Shown here piece by piece: positions 1-6,458 of a stretch of DNA of 20,398 nt. How positions within the stretch are numbered: the stretch's first letter is position 1; each line of letters opens with the position of its first letter. The DNA lies in the IMG/VR virus record IMGVR_UViG_3300022200_002327, positions 1 to 20,398 of that record. The stretch is one strand, 5' to 3'. Below the pieces are notes generated by a model that did no database searches, was not told where the DNA came from, and saw only the letters and a program-made list of their open reading frames with translations. Source of the DNA: a virus. The position numbers and the translations under genes are program-made.

Positions 1-80
1 TTGAATCCTAGCAATTCTCTTTTGGTAGCATACTTGGTGGCATACTTTGCCATTGTTAATCTTTTTCTACGTTTACCCAT
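1..80 (-). CDS. Small basic protein, N-terminal part only
   Basis: The first 26 codons of a minus-strand gene run off the left edge of the window. The start ATG is at 80-78, with a good Shine-Dalgarno (AAAGGAG) seven bases upstream. The visible N-terminus is very basic (MGKRRKRLTM) and holds a short internal duplication, KYAT-KYAT, also visible at DNA level as near-identical 12-mers. Short Lys/Arg-rich proteins with this kind of N-terminus occur in marine T4-like phages, but I cannot assign a function. It lies beyond the terminator at 121-150, so it probably has its own promoter in the AT-rich stretch between. Confidence 0.6.
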   Translation of the reverse strand, partial: MGKRRKRLTMAKYATKYATKRELLGF

Positions 81-120
81 CTTAAACTCCTTTAACTTAA
101 ACTAGTATAACATTATTTAC

Positions 121-150
121 AAAAAAATAAACCCCCCTTTCGGGGGGTTT
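121..150 (-). terminator. Strong intrinsic terminator, minus strand
   Basis: A perfect 9-bp stem (129-137 pairs with 142-150, AAACCCCCC/GGGGGGTTT) closes on a GAAA tetraloop when read on the minus strand. It is followed by a T-rich run at 128-121 (ATTTTTTT). It sits just after the stop of the repeat-peptide gene, where the capsid-side transcript would be expected to end. Confidence 0.9.
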
Positions 151-162
151 GTGAAAAAGATT

Positions 163-297
163 CTACCCTTCTTCTTTTTCAGTTTCTTCAACCTTTGGTT
201 CTTCAACCTTTGGTTCTTCAACCTTTGGTTCTTCAACCTTCTTCACCCTTTTGGGTGCTGCCTTTTTCTCAGGAGCATTACCATCTGTACAAATCAT
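163..297 (-). CDS. 44-residue Lys/Glu-rich peptide with VEEPK repeats
   Basis: ATG at 297, stop TAG at 163. The Shine-Dalgarno is near consensus (AAGGAGG about 6 bases upstream). Another ATG at 302 runs into a stop after two codons, so 297 is the start. The product begins MICTDGNAPEKKAAPKRVKK, then repeats V-E-E-P-K three times plus a diverged fourth unit, and ends TEKEEG. It has no hydrophobic core and should be disordered and highly charged, with a basic front half and an acidic, Pro-spaced back half. No family is recognised. Its place after two probable structural genes and before a terminator suggests late expression. Such tails sometimes act as binding linkers, but that is speculation. 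Confidence 0.65.
   Translation of the reverse strand: MICTDGNAPEKKAAPKRVKKVEEPKVEEPKVEEPKVEETEKEEG
186..240 (-). repeat. 15-bp tandem repeat inside the VEEPK peptide gene
   Basis: The 15-mer CTTCAACCTTTGGTT (plus-strand sense) occurs three times without mismatch at 186-200, 201-215 and 216-230. A partial fourth copy covers 231-240. Each unit encodes one V-E-E-P-K block. Identity at the third codon positions shows recent expansion by slippage or unequal recombination. Confidence 0.9.
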
Positions 298-316
298 ATC
301 ATATCCTCCTTATGAC

Positions 317-895
317 TTATGACAAATCAATGTCTGCGCTCTTAAGTCCGACAAATCTAATAACCAACTGACCTGCATTTAAAGCAGTGTCTGCATTGTC
401 ATCGCCAGTAAGGAAAAGATACTTACCATCTGGTGATGCTGACTGTGCATTTACGACTGCTGCGCCAATTCTCTTGGCACTGGTTGCAAATCCAGCGTTG
501 ATATCTGCTCTGTTTGTTAACGCAACGTCAATTGCTGCTTCAGCGTCACCCTGCGCAATGCTCATTGCAGTTACTGTAGTTGCTGCTTCATATACATAAG
601 TTTCTGTGTTTAAAAGCAGTCCATGGATATCGTCTTCCCACAACATCAAGTGTGCCGAATCAGTGCTTCCTTGGAGACCCACCGGTCTATCAACCGTCGA
701 AGACCTAATGTCTGCAGCACTTGTACCCAAGTCTAAAACAATTTCTGTTATGACAAATACACCTTCATTGTACATTCTGTGACTAACTACAGCATCTGAA
801 ATCCCAGCACCTGCTTGATAACTTGTGTCCTTCCCAGTAACACCTCTTCTAAGAGCAGCATCTAATCTTCTTGCTCCCAATCTTCTATTACCCAT
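317..895 (-). CDS. Probable virion structural protein (192 aa)
   Basis: ATG at 895 with an excellent Shine-Dalgarno (AAAGGAGG). The product starts with an Arg-rich segment (MGNRRLGARRLDAALRRG, residues 1-18). The rest is rich in Ala, Thr, Val and Gly with alternating hydrophobic residues, suggesting a beta-rich fold, for example ITEIVLDLG at about 50-58 and GQLVIRFVGL near the C-terminus. No signal peptide, membrane segment or catalytic motif is seen. In marine T4-like phages, proteins with an N-terminal RRLG.RRL pattern lie near capsid or tail genes and are usually considered structural. Its position directly after gp23, with a separate leader and strong ribosome site, fits an abundant head decoration or fibre protein. 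The structural role is inferred from composition and context. Confidence 0.75.
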   Translation of the reverse strand: MGNRRLGARRLDAALRRGVTGKDTSYQAGAGISDAVVSHRMYNEGVFVITEIVLDLGTSAADIRSSTVDRPVGLQGSTDSAHLMLWEDDIHGLLLNTETYVYEAATTVTAMSIAQGDAEAAIDVALTNRADINAGFATSAKRIGAAVVNAQSASPDGKYLFLTGDDNADTALNAGQLVIRFVGLKSADIDLS

Positions 896-913
896 AATTT
901 ATTTCCTCCTTTA

Positions 914-1015
914 TTATGTGGTTAACGTTAACCTGAACTTCCACGAAATATAATCAGCCACCTCAATTATATCTCTTCAAGGGCCAGTGGCATTACGACC
1001 CAGGAGGTTATTCAA
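914..1015 (-). other. Short reading frame interrupted by TGA, possible gene remnant
   Basis: On the minus strand one frame reads LNNLLGRNATGP (from TTG at 1015), then TGA at 979-977. It continues in the same frame as RDIIEVADYISWKFRLTLTT up to TAA at 916-914. The second half has protein-like composition. No convincing Shine-Dalgarno precedes the TTG or the internal GTG at 961. It may be a decayed small gene, a readthrough peptide or chance. Confidence 0.2.
920..933. promoter_or_regulatory. 14-bp perfect palindrome upstream of the 192-aa gene
   Basis: GGTTAACGTTAACC is its own reverse complement. It ends about 8 bases before the Shine-Dalgarno of the gene starting at 895. It could be an operator half-site pair or fold as a small hairpin in the leader mRNA. 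There is no T-run, so it is not a terminator. Confidence 0.4.
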
Positions 1016-1035
1016 ATCACAACTAAATAGATTAC

Positions 1036-1074
1036 AGAAAAGACAAAACCCCCGCCAAATGAATGACGAGGGTT
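1036..1074 (-). terminator. Intrinsic terminator after the major capsid gene
   Basis: Read on the minus strand, AACCCTCGTC (1074-1065) pairs with GGCGGGGGTT (1056-1047) over ten base pairs, two of them G-T. The loop is 8 bases (1064-1057) and a T-rich tail TTTTGTCTTTTC follows. It begins about 30 bases after the gp23 stop, as expected for a highly expressed capsid gene. Confidence 0.8.
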
Positions 1075-1106
1075 AAATCTTTGTTATGATTGACCTAAGT
1101 CAAATC

Positions 1107-2936
1107 TTAACTAGCGCCTTGCTCACCAAGGAGACCACGCACGATAACAAGACCATACATATCTGGTCTAACCATCTTCTTAGCGTAACGAGTCATAACA
1201 CCCTTACGTGGTACAAAGTCTTCCGTACCGAAGATAGTAGGCGTAACCTGCAATGGCACGTATGGAGCATATACATAACCGCTCTCAAGGAACGAGTTAC
1301 CTCTACGACCTACGAGGAGCACGTTGCGTGGGAAGTATGGGTCAACCATGACGTCAAACTTCTTGCTAAGTGAACCTGCCTTTACAGCACCGATGTCACC
1401 ACGGTCAGCGTCTGCAGTAACAGAAGCACGGAAACCACTTGTGAACTCAAGGATGTTAGCAACTTCTGGAGAACAAACAACAAAGTTTGCACCACCACGA
1501 AGTGTCTTTCTGTGAATCTGAGCGCTTACGTCATTGATTGTCTCAATGAGAGTCTCGTACCACTCGCTAACGGTACCGGTGAAGTCAGGAGCAGCAGAAC
1601 TAGCACCCAACTCAGAACCCGAACTGTCAACAAAAAGACCTGGAGCACGTGACCAGTAACGAGTACCTGCCTTTGCACCCTGGATTAAGTCGCTAAGGAT
1701 TTCTTGGTCGATTTCGAGAGCAATCTGCTCAGAAAGAATACCAGTCAACTCAACCTCTGCGTCCAAGTTGTGATAAGCATTGAGGTCCTGACCTAACTCA
1801 GGAGTCCACTTTGCCTTCAACTTCTTGGTCTGTGCGGTAACAGCGATGCTGTCAACCTTGATGTCGATTTCTGGGATTCTTGAATCCTTTCCGAGTGAAG
1901 ACCTGTTAGCGTTGCCGTCAGCAGCACCTTCCAATGGGAAGTCACTAGCAACAACTGCGCCGAGACCACTTGGAGAACCTGCTGCACTAAAACTATCGTT
2001 TACAGGGAAACTTACCGCGCCAAGAGCGTCACCAGCTGCGAGTGCAGCAGTTCCGTTTACGTGAGTAATCGCAGTTCCTGCTGTGTTAACAAGAACGAAA
2101 CGAAGCGTAGTGGCGTCAACCTTCTGAGTAAGTCTTCTAATGCAACGTGTGTTTGCAACGAGAGTTGTAGCAGCGGTACCGTCGTCAATAGATACGATAG
2201 CAGTACCTACACCCAAGTCAATTGCCTGAAGTGCATCTTCGTTAAGGTTTGACATCTTGGCGAAATCAGTAGTCACGATTGCAATCGCATCACTTGAGTT
2301 TGCCAAAACATCTGGGTCAAACTTCATCAACTTCTTCTCTGCCTCAGTAAGAGCAGAAACCAACTTAGATGCAACCTCAATTGTCTGGATTACAAGACCA
2401 CCATTAGTAGCGTGGTCTGCATCAGTGCCGGTCGGGACAACTGAACCAGTTGCGTGAGAGTATCCAGTACCAAGGTCATAAAAACCACCAGGTCCACCTT
2501 GAGTCAAGTCATCATCAAGGTCAACACCGTTAATCAAGTTACGACCTACAACGTTACCACCGTAGATTGACTCACCAGCAGCAAGACCTGCGATGCTATC
2601 GCTGTGGACAAAATCCAAGAAGAAGATAAGTCCACTTGGAAGACTCATTGGTTGTACACTAACCAAATCATTTGCAATCAAACCACCGAATACACGACGG
2701 ACGATTGGGAAAGCAACTGATGCGAAACCTTCGACATCACCTGCAGACATTGAGGACGCTTCACGAAGAAGTTCCTTTGCTTGGTTCTCAAGAAGAACCG
2801 CCATACCATTTCTCTGGTTCTCGTTCGTAATTCCTTCAAGAAGTCCAGTTTGCTCCCACTTTGCAAGAAGTGCTTGACCTTCCTTCGAGACGTCACGACG
2901 AACAATACCTTCAGTTAATTTTTCTAATACAGACAT
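1107..2936 (-). CDS. 23: Major capsid protein gp23, T4-like (609 aa)
   Basis: This is the main shell protein of the prohead. ATG at 2936 is preceded by AGGAGG. Family landmarks: VQPMSLPSGLIFFLDF at about 94-109, the long conserved block from SRIPEIDIKVD (352) through AYHNLDAEVELTGILSEQIALEI (388-409), and a C-terminal block with YAPYVPLQVTPTIFG (556-570) and KGVMTRYAKKMVRPDMYGLVIV. Proteins of this family are trimmed by gp21 after an L/I-x-E site. The sequence LLRE-ASS at residues 56-62 offers such a site at E59/A60, close to the position of the T4 cut. At 609 residues it is longer than T4 gp23 (521). Extra Ala/Thr/Val-rich sequence at about 230-335 looks like an inserted domain. A late-promoter-like site precedes it and a terminator follows. 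Confidence 0.96.
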   Translation of the reverse strand: MSVLEKLTEGIVRRDVSKEGQALLAKWEQTGLLEGITNENQRNGMAVLLENQAKELLREASSMSAGDVEGFASVAFPIVRRVFGGLIANDLVSVQPMSLPSGLIFFLDFVHSDSIAGLAAGESIYGGNVVGRNLINGVDLDDDLTQGGPGGFYDLGTGYSHATGSVVPTGTDADHATNGGLVIQTIEVASKLVSALTEAEKKLMKFDPDVLANSSDAIAIVTTDFAKMSNLNEDALQAIDLGVGTAIVSIDDGTAATTLVANTRCIRRLTQKVDATTLRFVLVNTAGTAITHVNGTAALAAGDALGAVSFPVNDSFSAAGSPSGLGAVVASDFPLEGAADGNANRSSLGKDSRIPEIDIKVDSIAVTAQTKKLKAKWTPELGQDLNAYHNLDAEVELTGILSEQIALEIDQEILSDLIQGAKAGTRYWSRAPGLFVDSSGSELGASSAAPDFTGTVSEWYETLIETINDVSAQIHRKTLRGGANFVVCSPEVANILEFTSGFRASVTADADRGDIGAVKAGSLSKKFDVMVDPYFPRNVLLVGRRGNSFLESGYVYAPYVPLQVTPTIFGTEDFVPRKGVMTRYAKKMVRPDMYGLVIVRGLLGEQGAS

Positions 2937-2957
2937 TGTGTTGTAACCTCCTAATTG

Positions 2958-4037
2958 TTATCTGTTTTTATTTATTCCAGCTAATCGCTGCATTCTATCA
3001 GCAAAAATATCTGCTGATGTGTTTCGCTTCTCTTCACGAGAACGAATCAAAAGACTAGACCTTCTATTTGCTGCTTCATTCAATGATTCTGGACTACTCT
3101 CAACCTTGGCAGTCTCCATTGAATTTTGAAGAGTCTCATAAATGACCTTCGCCTCTTTTGCATCTTCAGCCTTTGCGATTGATTCGACAATCTTTTTCTT
3201 CTGTCGCTCATTCAGGGAGTTACAATCCAAAGTGCGATTGATGTATAGTAATTTAGCGTTTGATGTATTTACAGCATCAAACTTCTCTTTTAATTGTTCA
3301 ACTGCATTTTGGTAGGTTTCAACCTCCGCAGTCAATTCGTTATTTTCATTTACCAACTTTTTGTTGTTTTGCTTAAGAGTATTGTTAGATTCTTCTAACT
3401 TATTAAGTGCAGACTTAAGTGCCTCAAGTTGCTCTTTAACTTCGTCGTCTTGTGCTCTAGCAAGTTCCATCTCTACAGCATGGTCAATATCCTCATTGGA
3501 TACACCCATAAATCCTCGCTTTTGTGGTTTCATGTCTACCTTAAGAGATTCCATGATATCGTCAACAAAAGCATCTTCTAATTCTTCTTCTAATTGTGCA
3601 AGGGTTTCAGTCGCAAGAGAGTCAGCATCTGCGGATGCCTGAATTTCGTCATCCATAGAAGCAGCAAGTTCTTCATGGTCTACTTTATCAAACTCAAGTG
3701 CATCACTAGCAGCAATTCCTTCTTCTTCCTCGATTTCTTTGATTCTTGCTTCGATAGCGTCAAGGTCGAGTTCAACTGCTGAAGTGTCAGAAGTCGGTAC
3801 CGCTTCCATTGCTTCATCGTCAGATGCATCTGCAACAGTTACTTCTTCCTCGTCTGGTTCTGCAGCAGCAAGGTCCGCCATTGGGTCCAACTCATCCTCT
3901 TCTTCTTCAAGGAAGGAAGAGACTGCTTCTTTGATTTGGTCAGAATACTTTTCAATAACCAACTGCTCTGCGTTTTTAAGTGCAGCGTCTTTCAATGCTT
4001 TTGCATCAATAATTGCTTGTTCTAGTAGTGAAGACAT
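2958..4037 (-). CDS. 22: Prohead core scaffold protein gp22 (359 aa)
   Basis: This is the internal scaffold around which gp23 assembles; in T4 it is degraded by gp21 during maturation. The start ATG at 4037 follows AAGGGG. The protein is highly charged and almost wholly helical. It has an N-terminal Ala/Lys helix (MSSLLEQAIIDAKALKDAAL), an acidic middle (about residues 43-150, with runs such as EEEEDE), a long coiled coil at about 205-285, and a basic C-terminus (SREEKRNTSADIFADRMQRLAGINKNR). The end with RM.RLAG is typical of T4-like scaffolds. Several L-x-E triplets could be cut by gp21. Position directly before gene 23 agrees with T4 order. Recognition rests on context plus composition, which is usual for this fast-evolving family. 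Confidence 0.88.
   Translation of the reverse strand: MSSLLEQAIIDAKALKDAALKNAEQLVIEKYSDQIKEAVSSFLEEEEDELDPMADLAAAEPDEEEVTVADASDDEAMEAVPTSDTSAVELDLDAIEARIKEIEEEEGIAASDALEFDKVDHEELAASMDDEIQASADADSLATETLAQLEEELEDAFVDDIMESLKVDMKPQKRGFMGVSNEDIDHAVEMELARAQDDEVKEQLEALKSALNKLEESNNTLKQNNKKLVNENNELTAEVETYQNAVEQLKEKFDAVNTSNAKLLYINRTLDCNSLNERQKKKIVESIAKAEDAKEAKVIYETLQNSMETAKVESSPESLNEAANRRSSLLIRSREEKRNTSADIFADRMQRLAGINKNR
2969..2976 (-). promoter_or_regulatory. T4-type late promoter candidate for gene 23
   Basis: Minus-strand AATAAATA matches the T4 late -10 element TATAAATA at seven of eight positions and fits the looser NATAAATA form reported for marine T4-like phages. It lies inside the last codons of gene 22, about 33 bases before the gp23 ATG, leaving room for a short leader with AGGAGG at 2952-2947. 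T4 also has a late promoter directly before gene 23. Confidence 0.55.
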
Positions 4038-4135
4038 AATTTACCCCTTATATTAGAATAATGTTCAATAATAAATAGTTGAAGTGTTTTCTAAACACCT
4101 GAATTTTATTATACTACAATGTATGATATATTTTA
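4038..4135 (-). promoter_or_regulatory. AT-rich leader before gene 22 with hairpin and possible promoter
   Basis: This non-coding gap separates the 55-residue gene from gp22. On the minus strand it holds TATAATAA (4113-4106), which resembles a sigma70 -10 box and loosely the late element. Next comes an 8-bp hairpin (4100-4093 with 4089-4082, loop of three) and then the gp22 Shine-Dalgarno AAGGGG. The hairpin has no T-run after it, so termination is less likely than a leader or mRNA-stability role. No exact TATAAATA is present. Confidence 0.35.
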
Positions 4136-4303
4136 TTATTTTTGAGGATTTGTTCTTAAAGACGAAAGACCGGGAATAACCATTCGTAAAGGTGCCGATG
4201 CCAGGGTTCCATCTTCTTGTTTTGTTGTGATTTGAGTATCATTATTTAAGTCATTGATATTATCGATGGTGAAGTCAGGTTTTATTTTGTGTTGTCTTTT
4301 CAT
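4136..4303 (-). CDS. Hypothetical 55-residue protein
   Basis: ATG at 4303 is preceded by AGGAG about 7 bases upstream. The frame stays open further upstream into the preceding gene, but only this start has a ribosome site. The product starts MKRQHKIKPDFTIDNINDLN and ends RMVIPGLSSLRTNPQK. It is polar and basic at the ends, with no membrane segment, signal or known motif. It lies between the tandem structural paralogs and gp22, so it is probably expressed late with the head genes. I do not recognise the family. Confidence 0.6.
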   Translation of the reverse strand: MKRQHKIKPDFTIDNINDLNNDTQITTKQEDGTLASAPLRMVIPGLSSLRTNPQK

Positions 4304-4313
4304 AACGATACTC

Positions 4314-4739
4314 CTAAAAATTCGAAAGTCCTGCTGCAACCCTGTCGTCACCATGAAAGTTGTGTGCAGACCCCTGAAAGTACAACCTATCAACACCCGC
4401 AATTTCAAAAATTCTGTGGTTGTCCTTTGCTTGGTTAAAAGTTAGTTCAACTTGATTGCCGGAAACATCATAAAGTTCTGCCCAGACTCCTGAAGCATAG
4501 TTGAATCCCCAAACTGTTAAGGTGTGATTCTCGTCGTTCTGACTATTCTTTACATAGATATGAAGAAACCTTTCGTTCTCTGTTCTATACCCATCTGTTG
4601 CTGCTGATGGTGCTGCGGTCGGAAGAGTGGTGAGAGCGTCGTGGAGCATTGTCCCGAAAGCACCTGCAATATTTCTGATACCTCTATGTCTTCCGAAACT
4701 TGAATATCTATGAAAACCTGAACTTGTACTTGCTGCCAT
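4314..4739 (-). CDS. Probable structural protein, second tandem paralog (141 aa)
   Basis: ATG at 4739 follows AGGAG. The protein shares its N-terminus MAASTSSGFH.YSS.GR with the preceding gene (4750-5166). Several later blocks also match: TENERFLHIYV (53-63 region), ASGVWAEL, HRIFEIAGVDRL and a final Ser-x-Phe. The pattern of short alternating hydrophobic strands suggests a small beta-sandwich, as in decoration or tail-tube-type proteins. The second half differs mainly in loops (NSQNDENHT versus TTGGSVAN). No enzymatic residues stand out. Placement between gp21 and gp22 makes a head-associated role likely, but this is inference. The two genes are 10 bases apart and surely arose by duplication. 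Confidence 0.75.
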   Translation of the reverse strand: MAASTSSGFHRYSSFGRHRGIRNIAGAFGTMLHDALTTLPTAAPSAATDGYRTENERFLHIYVKNSQNDENHTLTVWGFNYASGVWAELYDVSGNQVELTFNQAKDNHRIFEIAGVDRLYFQGSAHNFHGDDRVAAGLSNF

Positions 4740-4749
4740 TGCTTATCTC

Positions 4750-5166
4750 CTAGAATGTTGAACAAGCAGCATAAACACTTGTAGTATCCGCACCAAGGTT
4801 AAATGCTACGAGGTCAACTCCATCAATTTCAAAAATCTTATGCTGACCGGTTGCTACCGTACAAGAACTGCCACCGATAATAAGTTCTGCCCATACCCCA
4901 AAGGCATATGAGTAAACAAAAATATTAGCGACAGAACCACCTGTAGTCGCTGTAACATGTAAGTACCTTTGGTTTTCTGTGTTGTAAACTCCGCTTGCCG
5001 GTGCTGCCTTGCTTGTTGTTGTAATAGCATCAGTAATTGCCTTTGCTGCTGCTACAGATGCAACATCCACAACTGCCGTACCATCAGCACCAGTTACAGA
5101 CTTTGGTCTGCGAGTTCTACCCCAACTGCTATACGTGTGAAATCCTGAACTTGTGCTCGCTGCCAT
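4750..5166 (-). CDS. Probable structural protein, first tandem paralog (138 aa)
   Basis: ATG at 5166, with TGGAGAT as the ribosome site. It starts MAASTSSGFHTYSSWGR, followed by an Ala/Thr-rich segment (about 28-58) and then YNTENQRYLHVTA, YAFGVWAEL, GQHKIFEIDGVDLVAFNLG and a C-terminal STF. All of these have counterparts in the next gene at 4314-4739. No signal peptide or membrane helix is seen. The conserved shared core (TEN-R-LH, GVWAEL, H-IFEI-GVD) probably marks the fold, while the Ala/Thr-rich insert is specific to this copy. A capsid decoration or neck/tail role is plausible from location. I know no named T4 equivalent. Confidence 0.75.
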   Translation of the reverse strand: MAASTSSGFHTYSSWGRTRRPKSVTGADGTAVVDVASVAAAKAITDAITTTSKAAPASGVYNTENQRYLHVTATTGGSVANIFVYSYAFGVWAELIIGGSSCTVATGQHKIFEIDGVDLVAFNLGADTTSVYAACSTF

Positions 5167-5191
5167 TTTAAATCTCCATTAATAAATATAT

Positions 5192-5416
5192 TTAGTCTTT
5201 AAACTTGTCTCTGAACTTTCTCGTTGATTCTTGAGAAAGTCTTTTCTTTCTTTCCTTCTTCAACTTCCTAGTTTCAGACTTGGGGGTAAACTGACTCCGT
5301 TTCCTTACCATATCAATCAACCCCTCTTTCTTTGTCTTCTTAACGAATCGCTTAATCATTCTCATTTGGTCTTCGTTATTTCTAGGTTTTACTTCAAAAT
5401 TAACTGCCTTTCCCAT
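5192..5416 (-). CDS. bS21-like ribosomal protein (74 aa)
   Basis: ATG at 5416, with AAGGGA upstream. This small, strongly basic protein follows the bS21 pattern: a short N-terminal strand (VNFEVKPRNNEDQ), then a helix with MIKRFVKKTKKEGLI (residues 20-34), the MVRKR turn, FTPKSETRK (43-51) and a C-terminal Lys/Arg helix (KKERKKRLSQESTRKF). bS21 of bacteria has the same succession (N/E-rich start, RFKR..EKAG, RRREFYEKP..ERK). In bacteria bS21 sits on the 30S platform near the anti-Shine-Dalgarno and affects initiation. Phage-encoded bS21 is known, including from marine phages. Here it sits inside the capsid assembly cassette. The tyrosine of the usual YEKP is Phe and its Glu is Thr (FTPK). An alternative is an unrelated basic core or DNA-binding protein. 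Confidence 0.72.
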   Translation of the reverse strand: MGKAVNFEVKPRNNEDQMRMIKRFVKKTKKEGLIDMVRKRSQFTPKSETRKLKKERKKRLSQESTRKFRDKFKD

Positions 5417-5426
5417 TTGTATTCCC

Positions 5427-5846
5427 TTATTTTAGAGCATTCCATTTGTTTCCAAATGCCCCAAGTAATCCATCTATACTAACACCCTTGTCATTAGGGT
5501 CGATACCACTCATAGGAGAATGCGATGGTGATGCACCAGGTCCTCCACCACTAGAGAGTGGTTCCGTTCCCTCGAATACATTGACTCCGCCATATGCCTC
5601 TCTGCCAATTGCATCAAGCATTTTATTTTTTGATTCCTGCAATCTCTTGGAAACTTGTTCTGTATCTCTTTTAAGAGGAGCGAAGTCTTGCTGCTTTTTC
5701 TGCTCGACAATCGGTTGTCCCATTCCAGTAACAATCTCTGCCACTAGTGTAGACAACACTCCTTCCTCAAAGATTGCTTCTTTGATGCACTCCATGACGA
5801 GTGGTTTTAAAACTTTCTTTAGTTTATCTAATTCTTGTGCTTTCAT
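5427..5846 (-). CDS. Conserved head-cassette protein, possible prohead core component (139 aa)
   Basis: It starts at ATG 5846, overlapping the gp21 stop by four bases (ATGA), so it is translationally coupled to the protease. The N-terminal half is helical and charged (MKAQELDKLKKVLKPLVMECIKEAIFEEG, then a Lys/Gln/Glu-rich segment to about residue 80). The second half is Gly/Ser/Pro-rich (LSSGGGPGASPSHSPMSG, about 97-114). It ends with a conserved-looking SIDGLLGAFGNKWNALK tail. No enzyme motif is present. Marine T4-like phages often keep a protein of this build between genes 21 and 22, where T4 has none. A role as minor core or internal head protein is likely but unproven. Confidence 0.7.
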   Translation of the reverse strand: MKAQELDKLKKVLKPLVMECIKEAIFEEGVLSTLVAEIVTGMGQPIVEQKKQQDFAPLKRDTEQVSKRLQESKNKMLDAIGREAYGGVNVFEGTEPLSSGGGPGASPSHSPMSGIDPNDKGVSIDGLLGAFGNKWNALK

Positions 5847-6445
5847 TTTTCTCTTAAAATACTTTCCATTATGCTGTTGACCTTGTCAACCTTTGTCAAT
5901 TCTCTTGTCATATCCCTTGACTCATTTACTTGGGACATGATAGCGCCCGGAGTCGACGGGTCAGAAACCATATCAAAACAAATCAATTGGAAATCATCTT
6001 CCACCAAAGTAACTCCATTTCTCTCAGTCACTGAACCCATACCTCTAGAAGAGATACCACAAGGAACTCCTGCTTGAACGAGGTTCTTAAGTATGTTACC
6101 AGAAGGCGTAGGCAATACTTCTATCTTGCCCATTACCTTTTGTCCGTCCATCCAAATCTCAGTAACAAGATGTGAAGCGTTCTGGAGATTGATAACTGAA
6201 GACTCAGGGTGGTCAAGTTCACCGAGTGCTCGCCTTTGTTCCACCAACTTCTTATATCTCTCTACCTCTCTCTCCAATAGAGCGTGTGGATAAACTCTGC
6301 CGTTTGCATTCTTTGTCTCGGACATCTGCATTACGCCAGTTAGAATTGTGGCACCATTTGCAACTCTTCTTTTTTCATCTTCTGTGAGAAGGTCTTGACA
6401 TACACCACCATCACACAGTTCAAAATACTCTCTTATTAATCTCAT
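5843..6445 (-). CDS. 21: Prohead maturation protease gp21 (200 aa)
   Basis: This serine protease of the T4 gp21 family cleaves scaffold, core and capsid proteins inside the prohead. Visible landmarks are TGVMQMSETKNANGRVYP at residues 36-53, LGELDHPE at 74-81 with the catalytic His79, and GVPCGISSRGMGS at 126-138 with the nucleophile in the Ser132-Ser133 pair. VSDPSTPGA follows at about 160-168. The length (200) is near T4 gp21 (212). ATG at 6445 has GAGGAT at short spacing and a GC-rich hairpin immediately upstream, which may temper its translation. It is coupled downstream to the 139-aa gene by ATGA. The order portal - protease - scaffold - capsid is that of T4. Confidence 0.93.
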   Translation of the reverse strand: MRLIREYFELCDGGVCQDLLTEDEKRRVANGATILTGVMQMSETKNANGRVYPHALLEREVERYKKLVEQRRALGELDHPESSVINLQNASHLVTEIWMDGQKVMGKIEVLPTPSGNILKNLVQAGVPCGISSRGMGSVTERNGVTLVEDDFQLICFDMVSDPSTPGAIMSQVNESRDMTRELTKVDKVNSIMESILREK

Positions 6446-6458
6446 TCCAAATCCTCAA

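Noticed and set aside
186-240. Short tandem repeats as a CRISPR array
   Set aside because: The units are 15 bp, directly adjacent with no spacers, and in frame with a coding sequence.
2678-2905. Second minus-strand frame inside gp23
   Set aside because: An out-of-frame shadow of the capsid gene with no ribosome site and an unlikely composition.
3739-4056. Plus-strand open frame of 105 codons
   Set aside because: It lies antisense to gp22, is Ser/Ala-rich as expected for the reverse of an acidic Glu/Asp-rich gene, and has no sensible ribosome site.
4304-4408. Longer start (ATG 4408) for the 55-aa gene
   Set aside because: It would overlap the preceding structural gene by 95 bases without a ribosome site; ATG 4303 has AGGAG.
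5172-5188. AT-rich palindrome TAAATATATTTA before the tandem paralogs as a late promoter
   Set aside because: It contains no TATAAATA-like order on the minus strand. AT-rich palindromes of this size are expected by chance here.
5446-5880. Plus-strand open frame of 144 codons
   Set aside because: It is the complement of the 139-aa gene, with Ser/Pro-rich low-complexity translation. The minus-strand gene has ATGA coupling and family context.
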